64,000 bases of DNA from Psettodes erumei (Eukaryota > Chordata > Actinopteri > Pleuronectiformes > Psettodidae). The position numbers were made by a program, and so were the translations under genes. The notes beneath the pieces are model-generated. The model saw only the letters and a program-made list of their open reading frames with translations, did not search any database and was not told the origin of the DNA. Location of the stretch: NCBI GenBank assembly GCA_016785225.1, contig JAFBJZ010000883.1:105001-169000 (forward strand), given 5' to 3'. Of this stretch, positions 34,171-46,200 are shown in pieces (positions within the stretch are counted from its first letter, which is position 1; the number at the start of each line of letters is the position of its first letter).

Positions 34171-36936
34171 GTTAAGGGATGGGGGTGGATGGGTGGGGGT
34201 TGGCAGGGCAGGGGGGGCAGTCACATGCCAAGGTTTCTGGAGGTGCCAAAACGTAGCTCTTCCTCCTGCTTACCCTCCTCTTCTTCATTTCCCATGTGTG
34301 TCTGTCGTGTGTGTGTGAAGGACAGGGTGCGTAGACTCGGTCCAGGTCCTGCATGACATGAAAACACACTGATAGCAGGAGGGAGGACACAAAACAGACG
34401 CTGCACACACAGAGAACTGAAAACAGTGGACGTGCACAGCCGCCCTGCCGCTCACACCTCTTTCCGAAACCTTTCTCGCGCCCAGGCTTCCTTCAGACGT
34501 TCCCACGAGGGTCCGGTTGTCGGAACTGTCCCGCACAGACTGACTGACAGGCAGACAGACATGGACTGTAGACAGACATGATGCATGGACTTCACTGCAC
34601 CTGCCTTACTCCCTGCTGCATGTTGCTCAGGCCCTTGAACCTTTCTCACTCTGGGACTTTGATGAGAAACGGGGCGACCGCTGAGACCGAGCCGGACCAG
34701 ACTGTTTGTTCACAGACTGGCTCGTAAAGACTGACGGATCCCGTGATAGTGACTTCGTGACAGACTGACTGTCGGGGCTGCGAGGAAGTCGGATGCTTGA
34801 GTCACGAGTTGTCTCGTCCGTTTCAATCCTGGGAGCCGAATCGTGTTGCAGTTGTTCCCTCCGTGATAAAGTTTGTAGGGAGGTTTGTCTCGATGAAATC
34901 TCCTCCGTGGCCTTTGTCACGATGTTTTTAAACCATATTCAAAGGTCAACAAAGTCCAAACTGTTTCATTCAAGTGACCAACGTGTCGGTGCAGTGGAGG
35001 TGCCGGTAAAGAGGGGTCTGGTTTCTTTGTCCTTTGTACGTTTGACAGGTGATAGCAAAGACTTTTGGGAGTTTTTAGCGCTGAAGACAAGATGCTTTGG
35101 TCTCTGAGGGTCTGGTTTAAGAGTGTTTGTGTGTGTGCGCTCACCAACATGGGCTTCATGTTCCAGCTTCCCCATCAGACCGCCGAGCCCGACACCTCGT
35201 TCTCACATACGGACTCGACACCGGGAACGTCTGCACCCAAGTCTGTTTTCAAAGTTGTCACCGAGCCGATGTACAATAAAGTTTTCAGCTCAAACTTGTG
35301 TTAAGGAGCGACATCGTCGACTGGATGATCAGGTTCTCAAGAGGTCGGGTACACATTAAACAACTTGTTTTACCGGAATTTCAACGATGGGTCTTTGTAG
35401 GGTCTTTAAGGTTCTTTAAGATTTGCATCTCAACGGTTGTTCACTTATTCCACTGGACAGAGTCAGAGTCATGTCCCTTTGGAAACGGTTTAATAAAGGT
35501 GGTGTCAGACCAGATCTGCATTCAACTAACCCCCGACTCCCTGGCTGATCGGTCCGAAACGAAGGAACCTTTGGATTTCAAGAGGTCACTGAAGAGACGA
35601 CCGCCCGTCGCCCGAATGTTGAAGTAAACTCTGCCCTTCACGTGCATCAGCAGGTTTTAATGGAGAGTCAAGTCCACGATTGTTTCACCAGAAACAAAAC
35701 CAGCACCCTTAGCTTTACCCCACCACCACCACCACCACCACCCTCACCCCCCAGGGTGGCGAAGCTGTCGGAGACTCGGCTCTCCTCGGTCCAGGAACAG
35801 GACCCTGACTCGTCTTCGGTTTTTGAATCCCTATGTGAGAACGAGTGTTGTCCCGTCAGGCCCCGGACTCTGACTGGTTCCTGTACGACTCTGAGCGGGC
35901 CCCGGGACGCCCCGCCCCTCCCCCCCATACAGAAAGGTGTATATTGTTCTGTTTGACCTGTATCGTACTCGTATCTACAGTACCTCTTTTATAAGAAGGA
36001 GAAAAGACGACAGATCCTTGTAGTAATGCATTTATTTATATTATTATGATTATTATTAACACTTGTAATGGACGGCACTAGTCTTTAGGATGTGTGAGTT
36101 TAGAGCTTTGTTGATGTAAAACACCCCCACCCCCGGACCCCGTATTGGACTCTGGGCTCCACCGAGACTCTTAACGCGTGAAGGTTTAAGGAACTGGAGC
36201 TCCGCCATGGAAAGTTTTGCCTTTTACCATGTGATGTTGTGATGGTTGTTCTCAGTCAAACCTTCCCATCATCCCTCTCTTCCATATTTATCTCTTCGCC
36301 GAGTTTGACTGAACCCCCCACCCCCCGGGATGACGCTCTTCGTTGGGAGGGCTCGTCCGGCCCCAATCATCCGAACCTTTTTTATGTTACACTTTTATGG
36401 TAACCTCTTGTATTTATTGGTGTTTTTTCCCTCCTCCTCTTTATTTAATTGCGTTCTTTGACTGTTGGAAACCTCCGTACGTGTGCGTGAAACACAGTTT
36501 GTCGGCGTTTTTCAGGAGCACTGGTGCTAGTTTTAAAAAAAAAAGAAAGAGGAAAAAAAAAGATAAAAAGTCAAAGCCGTGCAGTGACCGTCAAGTGCTG
36601 TAGGAGTCCGTGATCTTGATCTAGAACACAGAAATAATAACTGTACATTCTCTATTTTTACTTTCACCATGTCGGGTTTATTTTTATTTTATTTTTATTT
36701 TTTTGGAGTGGACACTTTCCCACCTGCATTTCAAGTAGTTTTTAGAGAAGAAGAAGAAAACAGTTTGGTTTGGAACAACTATAACCTTTTTGTTTTAAGT
36801 TCTAACATTTTCTTTCCATGCATATATATGTAATGCTTACTATACACTTTTATAAACTATGTTTTGATAATTCATTTCTTAACAGAAGAACTTGTCCATA
36901 TACTTATAACCCTTACTGCTGAGTACTGAAAATAAA
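34171..36936 (+). other. znf646: znf646 3'UTR (short isoform)
   Basis: Non-coding sequence following the stop at 34170. It holds AATAAA at 35275-35280 and again at 36931-36936, both in good context, so two 3'UTR lengths are likely. The last kilobase is AT-rich. Confidence 0.6.
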
Positions 36937-37001
36937 TAGCTGAAAAAAAACAACCCACAGTGGAGGTCGGTGTTTTCAATCGAGCTTCGGTGTGCGCCGC
37001 T

Positions 37002-37246
37002 CACTTTATTAGGGACACCTGTCCACGTAATGCAGCCGAACGCAGTGTTGATGGTTCGTCTGAGACGCTCGGTTCAAGGATCAAGGAAACAATCAATATA
37101 ATTGTCAGTTTATTGATGTGTTGCACCGACAGCTGTCGTGAACACATGTTCAGGTGATTCAGACTAAATAACACCTGTGTTGGTTACAGGTCATTGGTTC
37201 CGTGGAGGAACGTTGAGATGTTCTCACAGGTGTACCTAATAAAGTG
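37002..37246. mobile_element. 245-bp MITE with TTTATTAGG/CCTAATAAA inverted ends
   Basis: The left end CACTTTATTAGGGACACCTG pairs with the right end CAGGTGTACCTAATAAAGTG, 19 of 20 positions. This terminus is common in fish and other vertebrate non-autonomous DNA transposons. The right end contains AATAAA on the plus strand (37238-37243) and the left end contains it on the minus strand. Confidence 0.75.
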
Positions 37247-38310
37247 ACAACTGGCAGTTAATCGAACCGTATGACAAGTGTTATATTTAAACCGAGGATG
37301 AATCAATAAAACTGATTGATTGGCGATTTTTACGATGACATCACGATGCGGTTTATAACCTGTGGAAACACCTGAACTCACCTGGTCACATTGGAAATTA
37401 ATTGAAATGCGTTGATTGGAAAGTAATCAATAATGTGAAACCTCATTAACAAAAGTGTTCAGCCTTCAGGCTCAGAGGCAGCAGGTCCGATTTGACCTGG
37501 ATCAGTCTGGTTCCTTTCAGACTGGTCTCTCTCCAGGTGGACCCAGGGGTTCAGGTCTGGTCTGTGGCTAGGCCCCCCGGTCTACACAATGATGTGAGGG
37601 GCTCGGACTACTTCCTGAAGCCTGTGTGTGTCGATGTTCATGGTGGCAGAGCGTGACTTGGACAGACGGGTGGTTTTCATCTCTCTGGTCTGAGACGTAG
37701 CGAGCTGCCCTCAGCTGTTGCCATGGCAACGACACCTGCACAAGACTAGAAACGAGGCAAATGTGGACCTGAAATGCGCCAAACTGTCCAGGTGAATGTT
37801 CAGGGTTTGGCAGGTAATAAATGTATATCCATCATTGATTATTGATTTTGATTGATGATATTTTTTTACTTTGTTAAATGTGGTAATGTGGTAATTTGAT
37901 TCATCCTGAAAAACCAGGGGCCGCAGACAGGGAGTGATGCCAGAGTCTGGGTTTTGAGTTGATGATGATGTTTTCTCTGGGTACAAACTGCGACCGCAGC
38001 ACAAGTTTAAATAAAATTTCAAAACCACAGAGCAACTTTCAGAAGACACCCACGATGATCAGGAGTGGAGCGTTTGGTCGGGACTATTTTCAGCGGCGGA
38101 TGTATCCGGCTCTGGTGCTGTAGTGAGTGTCTGGGCTGAACCCTGACACAAATCAATCTGAGCGCTGATGGATTATTGGAGAATGATCATAGGTGCCCTA
38201 TGAAGCCTCCTCAGATCTTTCCGTTGTTCAGGGTTCAGTTCCTCTCTGTGCTGATTTCCTGGTTGAACCAGAGTCGGTCTAAACTAACCCCCCCATCTGT
38301 CTCCTCTCAG

Positions 38311-38717
38311 ATTTTAGTCCGGCGACCTCGTCCGACAGCCCCAGGAGCTTCGTCTGCGGCCAGTGTGGACGCTCTTACCGCCACGCCAGCTCCCTGCTCA
38401 ACCACAAGAACAGCCACAAGACCGGGGCTTACTTCTGCAACTCCTGCCAGAAGGAGTTCCCCAACCTGATGTCCCTGAAGAACCATCGCCGGATCCACAC
38501 TGAGCCCAAACGCTACCGGTGCCCCGACTGCGGGAAGTCCTTCCGGGTGTCTACGGCACTGGTCTGCCACCGCCGCATCCACACCAAGGAGAAGCCGTTC
38601 TCCTGCCAGCAGTGCGACAAACGCTTCTCGTCCCGGTCTAACCTGAGGCACCACATGAAGGTGCACTGGAGAGGGGCACCGTCAGCCTTCCTCACCGTCC
38701 CCTCCAGACCTTTCTAG
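38311..38717 (+). CDS. znf646: Duplicate terminal exon of znf646: four C2H2 fingers
   Basis: After a good acceptor (CTCCTCTCAG) this exon encodes FSPATSSDSPRSFVCGQC and then four fingers (SYRHASSLLNHKNSH, KEFPNLMSLKNHRRIH, KSFRVSTALVCHRRIH, KRFSSRSNLRHHMKVH) before a stop at 38715-38717. The fingers are almost the same, at nucleotide level too, as the last four of the exon at 33282-34170. It needs a phase 1 partner. Neither upstream znf646 exon ends in phase 1, and joining it to 32116 would make an immediate stop. The internal GT at 33755-33756 does give phase 1, forming a 1521-aa protein with swapped C-terminal fingers. It might instead belong to a decayed tandem copy of the gene. Confidence 0.72.
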
Positions 38718-40856
38718 ACCTCACTGTCTTCTCAGGACTGTTTCAGGACCTGGAGTTGTCCTGAGACAGTCTTGACAAGCAGGACCAGGAGGTTTAAGCC
38801 TGATAGGCAGCTGAGGACCTGAAAATGAACCACAGCTGAATCATTGGTGTTGACTTTGGGCTCTCCTCTTCACCCGGTTTGGTTCTTCACCTCCGTTCTG
38901 CTCAAACGCAGCAACTTCTTCAAACTTTTCTCCTCGAACCACCTGAAAACTAAACATCTCCTTACTCAACATCTGCGTTATGAAGCGGATCATTTGTGAC
39001 ATGGACACCGTGTTTTCATTGACGATATGTTGGAGACACTTTGGACGCTTCTGTTTCCATGGCGATGTTGTTTTTGTTGGGTTGTATTTTCAGACTCCTT
39101 GGAGACACGGGTGGATTATGGGTCTTGTATTCTTTGCATAGGTCCTCTCCTGTAATTATTAATTTCAGACTTGAATGAAAACTGCCCCCGCAATCTCTGA
39201 ACACTGATCATGTAGGTGTAAACTCCTCATCTTCCTCACCTGGTGTGGAACCTTCTAAAGCACGTCCACCTTTTCCTGTAGGACATCAAGGTGGACCGAC
39301 ACCACGCTGGGACATTTATGGACGGTCAGAACGAGAGCTGTGGTTTCACAGGGTTCGGGTTTCAGCAGATTGACTAATTTTCTGTTGCTCTTTCGGGCTC
39401 CAACGTCAGAACATCAACTGTGGAGGCCTGGTTCTGCCAACCGGTGGAAGAAATGTCATGAATTCATTGTGGATTTCTGTCAGGGACAAAACTGATGATG
39501 GGGAGCCATGTAGCTTTGTCCCTGAAGGAACTCTAACAGACTTTGGACCACGTCAGTGATTTAATCTTGGTTCTTCTTCATCACTTTATATCTGTGTAAT
39601 CTTCTGTGGGCACCTGTATGTTCTGTGCCTGATAGCTCCAAGTAGAGATAGTTAGAAAGGTTGTGGTACAAACTAACGGGAAGTAGAAATAACGATGAGA
39701 TGATTGTGCGTCCTCTTCGTTCACTTGATCACAATCTGCACAAACACCGACGCAGTCGGGTGTTTGCTCCACTTTGAAGAACAACTGCAGCCGCTGTGAT
39801 GACCATTTTGTATCCCTTCCTCAAACCTGAGTTTCAGCAGCTCGATGCCGTCCCCGAGGGAATAACAGATACTTTATTTTGCGATCATGAGAGTAATTAA
39901 AGGAAAAGTGTAAGCTCCTGATCTTGTAATTCTGACGTTTGAAGTCACACACAAATCCACTGTTGTTGACTTGTTTTGCTTTTCGGTGAACACACTCCTG
40001 ACACCTGAGGCTTTCTGACGTGTCACTAAGTAAAATGTTGTTTTGCCTTCATGTTGTGAGAGCGGTGACACAAAACTCAAGTGAAAATTTGCTCCAATTG
40101 ATAAGGTTGGTCAGAATAATCCGCTGCTCTGCTTCGGTTGGGGATACAAAATGGTGCAGTGGAAAGCGACTTGTAGAACCGTAGCTGTAGACCGTTGGTG
40201 CCGTTTGGTGAGATGATGTATCGTCTGTTTGACCTTTCGTATGCAAACAGAAAATGTAGAAGCTTTCGTTTCTGTCTAAATGGATGTTGGCGATTTCTTG
40301 ACGAAGCGGTTGTTGTTTAGCGATGGTTGAAAATGCCACTGAAAGACATTATAGTTGAATTGTCCAACACGATTGAACGTGAATTACCGACTGCAGCAGT
40401 AAATGTGAAATAATCCGCCGCTGAAAATAGTCCCTGATGCTTCATTGCATCTGCAGCGAGCAGCTGTTTTGGTCAATGACTAAACTGCATAAGCAACATT
40501 TACGTTTTCAGTAGGAACCAATGTGTTCGGAGCCGAGAGCCACGTTTGGAGGGGGGACGTCCGAGCGAGACGGACAAACGCACCGGAAACACCAGACCCA
40601 CCTGTCCACACCTGAGTTCACGCACCTGCAGGGTCCCGGTGATCAGGTGAGAGCGGGGGAACCTGCGCTCAGGTGACGGCTCTGCGCTCCGGGGTTTTGT
40701 TGTGACGTTTGTGCGTTTCACCGTTGACGAGACGAAGCCGCTTCAGCTTCTGTCTCCGCTTCAGCTTCGCTGTGTCCTGTGCTTTTATAAATAAATCCTG
40801 TTTCTACGTCGCCTCCTGCTGCACGTGTGGAAATTAACTCGTCTTAACTCGTCTTA
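38718..40856 (+). other. znf646: Putative 3'UTR after the duplicate znf646 exon
   Basis: No coding exon is seen. AATAAA at 40790-40795 in a TTTATAAATAAATCC context could end the long isoform and would give a 3'UTR of about 2.1 kb. Confidence 0.4.
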
Positions 40857-43190
40857 ACTCGTGTTGTTATCCCGTCAGACCCCCACACACACACACACAC
40901 ACACACAATTAAAGGACACCAAAGCAATAACGATCCCGTCAGCCATCCAGAGTACACTGAACAATCCTTTTCTTTATTCGTTTTTTGTTATCATTTCAAT
41001 ATGTCTGTCAGGGTTTGTTTTTTTAAGTTTTTATTTTAAATTAAAATTTTGACACACTTATAAAAGACAGCATCTGCATAGAGTTGTCATCTTAAAGATC
41101 CATGAAGAGAGAGAGAGAGAGAGAGGGGGGAGGAGGAGAGAGAGAGCAAGAGAGAGGACGGGGGGGGCTGTAGTGGGGGGGGGGGCAAATGGGTAAAGAA
41201 GGGGGGGGGGGAATACTGGCACGTCACATGAACTAAACAGAACAGCCAACAGCAGTACGAGAGAGGGGGGGGCGGGGTTGCAGGAGAGGTGGGGAGGGGG
41301 GGTTGTTTTTTCTGGGGGGGGGGACAGATCGCTTTTACATTACGCTACGCACACATACACACACACAAAAAAAACGGGACACAAGTTGCATTTCCGGTCA
41401 AAGTTGCGTCTAAATAGCGATGGCCCTGTCCTCTTTTCGCTTCGGCGTGGTTTTTTTTTTTAACTTTGGAAATTGTTTTTTTGAACCTCGCGTCTCCATC
41501 TCCCGCCTGCCGCCCCCCCTCCCCGATCTTTATTCACCCGTCTTCCCTAAAACCGGAGCGGTTCGGTCGATGTGTGATTTTGTGGGAGTTCCTGCAGGAG
41601 GTCTGGGTCGCTGGTTGGGCCTGAACACCTCTGAATGATAAAGAAAGCCCTTGTTTCTCTGTATATTGCACGTTTTGTTGCGGTAGGCCTGTGCGAGGCT
41701 GCAGACCGGACCCGAGACTGGGTGGCGAACTCTGGGAGGACCGTGTTCCTCAAACCCATCGAAGCTGGACTAAATAAAAATCGTCGTCGTATGCCGGACC
41801 AGGTGAAAACTGGGACATCGTTCTGAAATCCAAATTTCTGTTTGAGCGATCTGTTGTGCTTCAATGCTTTTGAGAAACTGAAACCAAGACCTCCTCCAGG
41901 AACCTGGCGAGAAAACGGCCACGTAGAAGGAAGACTGTGGCACTTTGAGGTATGTCAGGGTGGACGTGATTTTAAAACCGATCTGTGTCCTGTTTTCCAA
42001 AATGCCGATGATCCGTAGTCCATAGAAACTCAGGGGGACTAGGGTTCAGACACTTTAGGGAACCAGGACTCAGACTGCTGATCCTGCGTTTTTTCAGACG
42101 AAGATGGAGACGTCGTACAACAACTCAAGAAAAGGAGCTTGACCCTCTAATCTTGACATCGGGACCATTTCGCTGCAGCGAATTGGGCTTGATGGGTGAA
42201 CGCAGCCGAGCTGGTTGATTCTGGTGGGTTTTTTGGACCTGGCTACTTACTGGCAGCACAGGTTGTTCTTTTGGGATTGGGCCGGGGTAAACTCTGGGGA
42301 AAACAGGCAGGTAAAGACCACGGGTTTTAGGTGTGCAGTTTGGCTAGCTAGCTGTGGTTGAGAGACATTGACTCGAACAGAGAGAGAAAGAGAACGTTCG
42401 GAAAACCTCTTCCAGGGGTTCCGAAGTGATCGGGGGCGTGGCTTCAACAGCCCTGGAGGCGGGGTTAATTTTCCTAATATGGAGGGAAGCACTTTCATCA
42501 GAGGAGCCAGTGGGCGGAGCCTCTGGGACTGGGGCGATGGACGGAGGCGTGGTTGCGGCTGCGTTTACGCCACAAAGGCAAAAAAAACAAACAAAGTTGT
42601 CGAACACGAGGTCCTTTCGTTTCCGCCCGGACGAAGTGGGTTTGACGGAAACGAGGAGACCTGCGACACAGAAACGAAACCGTGAAGGCTGGTGTAAACA
42701 CAACGTCTGAGCTGAGCGCGGCGGACGCCTTTCTCTCTGCTGTCGTCTCTCGGCCACATCGAAAGACTAAAGGGGCCGTGGACGTGGGGGGTCGGGGGGT
42801 CGGGGGGGGCAGGTGATGTTTGAGGGGGAGAAGCAAAAGTGGCAAAAAAAGGACAGAGATCGAACTACTTGTCAACTTTGACGGGAATAGATATCTCAGT
42901 AGATTTATACATAGACATGCAAGTCATTTTTTCTCTCTTTGAAGTTATTTACAATAATTACATAACACAAAGAATCCAGTTTCATTTTGACAAAATTGCG
43001 AGCATTCAATATTCAATATTACTACTATTATTTATGATAACATAACTCCTTTTGTACTTCTTTAAATCATTGCTATGATAGAATCGTCATAACCTCCCTT
43101 TTTTAAAGTTTTATGTTGTTTGATCACTTTGTGTGTTCGTTCTCCCTCTGGGTTTTTGCAAATGTTTTACTGCATTTTCATTTGTCATTT

Positions 43191-43242
<52 letters not shown>

Positions 43243-46200
43243 CAATAACTATGTTATTTAAGTGTCTTTCCTACTTGCTATGGTGGAGACCATGTGGGTG
43301 TGGTCTGTCGTTATGGCCCCTCCCCTGACCCCTCCCACCCCTCCCACTGGGGGAAAAGATAAAGAACACTGATATAAACCAAATACTGTCTTGTACAATG
43401 AGAGCAGAAAGACAAACGGGTGGAGCGTCGAATAAATCATCATCCAAACAACAGTTAATATCGAGTCGCGTCCGCCGACAGGAGCGGAGAGGCCGCGACG
43501 CTTGGTCGTCATCCAGAGCAGGGCACTGAACAGGTTTTGGTTTGTGAAAATTGTTTCAGGAAGACAAAAATCATCGTAGAGGAGAGTTTAATCGTCCGAC
43601 GACGGAGGAACAAAAATGCTCGACGAACTCGAATCCTCAGTCTTTGAACTCAGTGCCTGTTGAGTACAAACGTGGAAGACAGACACCCATCTGCTGCTGG
43701 TTCACACCGAAAAATTAATCTGCAGTCGCGACTTCGGGAGACCCCGAAGTCGTGTCCGCACACAGGCTAATGGCTAACGGCTAATACTAAGTCAATCTTT
43801 GGAGTCTTGGTGTCGCACCCAAACTCTCTCCAGATGATTTTCTCCTGCTTTCCGTACCCCGCTCTGACAAAAACTGTACACAGCCAGTAGAAGCAGTAAT
43901 GGCTACGAAGCCGCAGACACACAGTTACAGAAATGTGGTGAGTTTCAGTGTGTATGTGACTTCGGTTGACAAAGCCGCAGTCCCTCCTCACACGCAGGGA
44001 AAGGCTCGCTGCAGGTTTACCGGAGCTAGCCGGCCAGCTAACTCGCCAGCGCTGGAAGCGAGGCGTCCGTGGACTCAGTCGCGATGATCGCGATGAAGAG
44101 CTAGCACGGCTTCATCGTGATTCACCCGACTGTCATTTTCATGAGAGTTATTGTCGCCCGGAGGCGCGACCGGGAAAACCAGAGGTTCTGTGAACCGACT
44201 CGCTAGCAGAGCCCTCGAAAACCTGCAGCCAAGCGCCGATCCCGTAGCGTGAACAGAGACCGATAAACAAGCTGTACACAAAGTAATGACACCAAAATAA
44301 CAACAATAACAGCAATTAATCAATAGAGAGTAAGAAAGCACCACCGTTGTCTCCGTATATGCCTCAAGCGGAGGAGAAGCGTACATAAGCTAATTTCTTT
44401 TTTCACAGGTGATTACGCGTCATATTTCTGCACTGACGGGATCACAAACTAACATCGACGTGTGGAAAGGAAAGGAAAAGGGCGGGCGGAGGCACGCGTT
44501 GTCGTTGTGGCGTGAGATAACCGGGTTTGGTTTGCGGACAGACCAACATGCAGTGAGGGCTGGTGGTGGGTCACGGGGCTCGTGGGTTATTACTGACGGT
44601 AGCGTTTGATTTTGTTATTTTTTTCGTGACGAACATCTCAGTGTAAACTCGACTCGCGTTGTGCTCTTTGATATTAGCGGCGAACATTTTGAGAACACAT
44701 GAGGGGAGAGCAGAAAACGCTTTGGTTTGAATTTTAATAAATATAATAACAATAACAGTGATCATGGCGTCCATAAATAAATGTCTGATCTCTTATCTCT
44801 CTCTTTTTCAAAAAAAAACAAACAAAGTGGAATTCGCCAAACAGCTGCAACCCGTGGACCTGCGATCGGACACTTTGCACATGAAAACAAACTCGTGCTG
44901 CTCCGACACAAACAAACACACAACACATTCGCACATTTATGCACCAATCTTGTTTCACTGGAGAGGAAGGGAGGCATGCTGCACACACACAAGGCCGGGC
45001 GAGGACCCACAACAATGATCAACCTTTCCTCCACAAAAACACAACACAAATGCAAATATCCACAGAAATCAGTTGGTAACGGCGGGGCGTGACCCAGCGG
45101 GGGGGTGGGGGGGAAGCGGTATGGCTGAAGTCGACGGCAGTGTATTTTTAAAAAATCAGCCTTTCACATCGAAGCCACTCCAAACGTAAACACTGTAAGT
45201 TACTATTCCAACGCAAGGATACGAAGCGACGCGCGGACAAGTTACGCCAACGCGCTCCTAAGTGGTGATGTACGCAGGTGACCGCGGAGCGAGGGAGGTG
45301 ACGACCGACCAGGTCCGATGAGCGGTAAAGTGCACGACATGGAGGGCAGGTTGGGGGTGGGGTACAAAAAACACCATCATGCAAACTCCACAACGCTTTT
45401 GCATGCCTTTTTTATTATTATTATTAATATTATTATTGTTATTATTATTAGCATTAGAATTATTACACACAACGGGATGGATGGGGTCTGCTGGGGAAGG
45501 GAAGGGGCAGACTCCCGATCCTCAACATCGTCTTTTTGTACAGTCGAACAACTACAACACAAATGGGAAGAGCGAAGACAAAAGGTCAGGGGACCGAATA
45601 CTTGGACAAACTTCCGAACCCTCAAGCGAGTTGTTTCCTTAATAAATAAACTTAGTGCCTTTATGCTTTTGTGATGTTTGTCCATGGTTTTTTTTCTCGG
45701 GCCTGATGGATGGCTGCCACAAACGAACAGGAGCTTTACAGAAACCACACATGGACGTCGGCGATAACGAGCTGGCTGGTGCTGCGACGGCATCCGCACA
45801 CCGCTGACTTCTATCTACCGCTGTCACGCCACCTAACCGCTGCAAGACTACCACGACGTCGCCTTGACAACCATCGACCACTGAGAACGTGCAAGGGGAG
45901 AGAATGTGGCTGACTCTACGATGGGGGGTGACGACCGAAGTGCTGGGACTGGTGGAGGAACATGTACTGACTTTGAAAAGAGCCAACGGGTAAGTCTGTT
46001 TGCTCTTCTTACCGAAACATGTGAGAGTCCAAAATGAAGCAGAGCTCAGAAATAGTGCAAAGACAGATGGGAGATGCAGGAACGAGCATGATCTGGGTTT
46101 GATTTACCAGCTTTTGTGATATTTCACCCATGTTGGTACTACAGTCTAACAATAGCTAAACCACTTAGAAACCACTCATACAGACGGAACGTAACCATGA

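Noticed and set aside
43899..44193. Small open frames in the 41-49 kb stretch
   Set aside because: Short, no recognisable domain, no supporting splice sites; consistent with chance in noncoding DNA.
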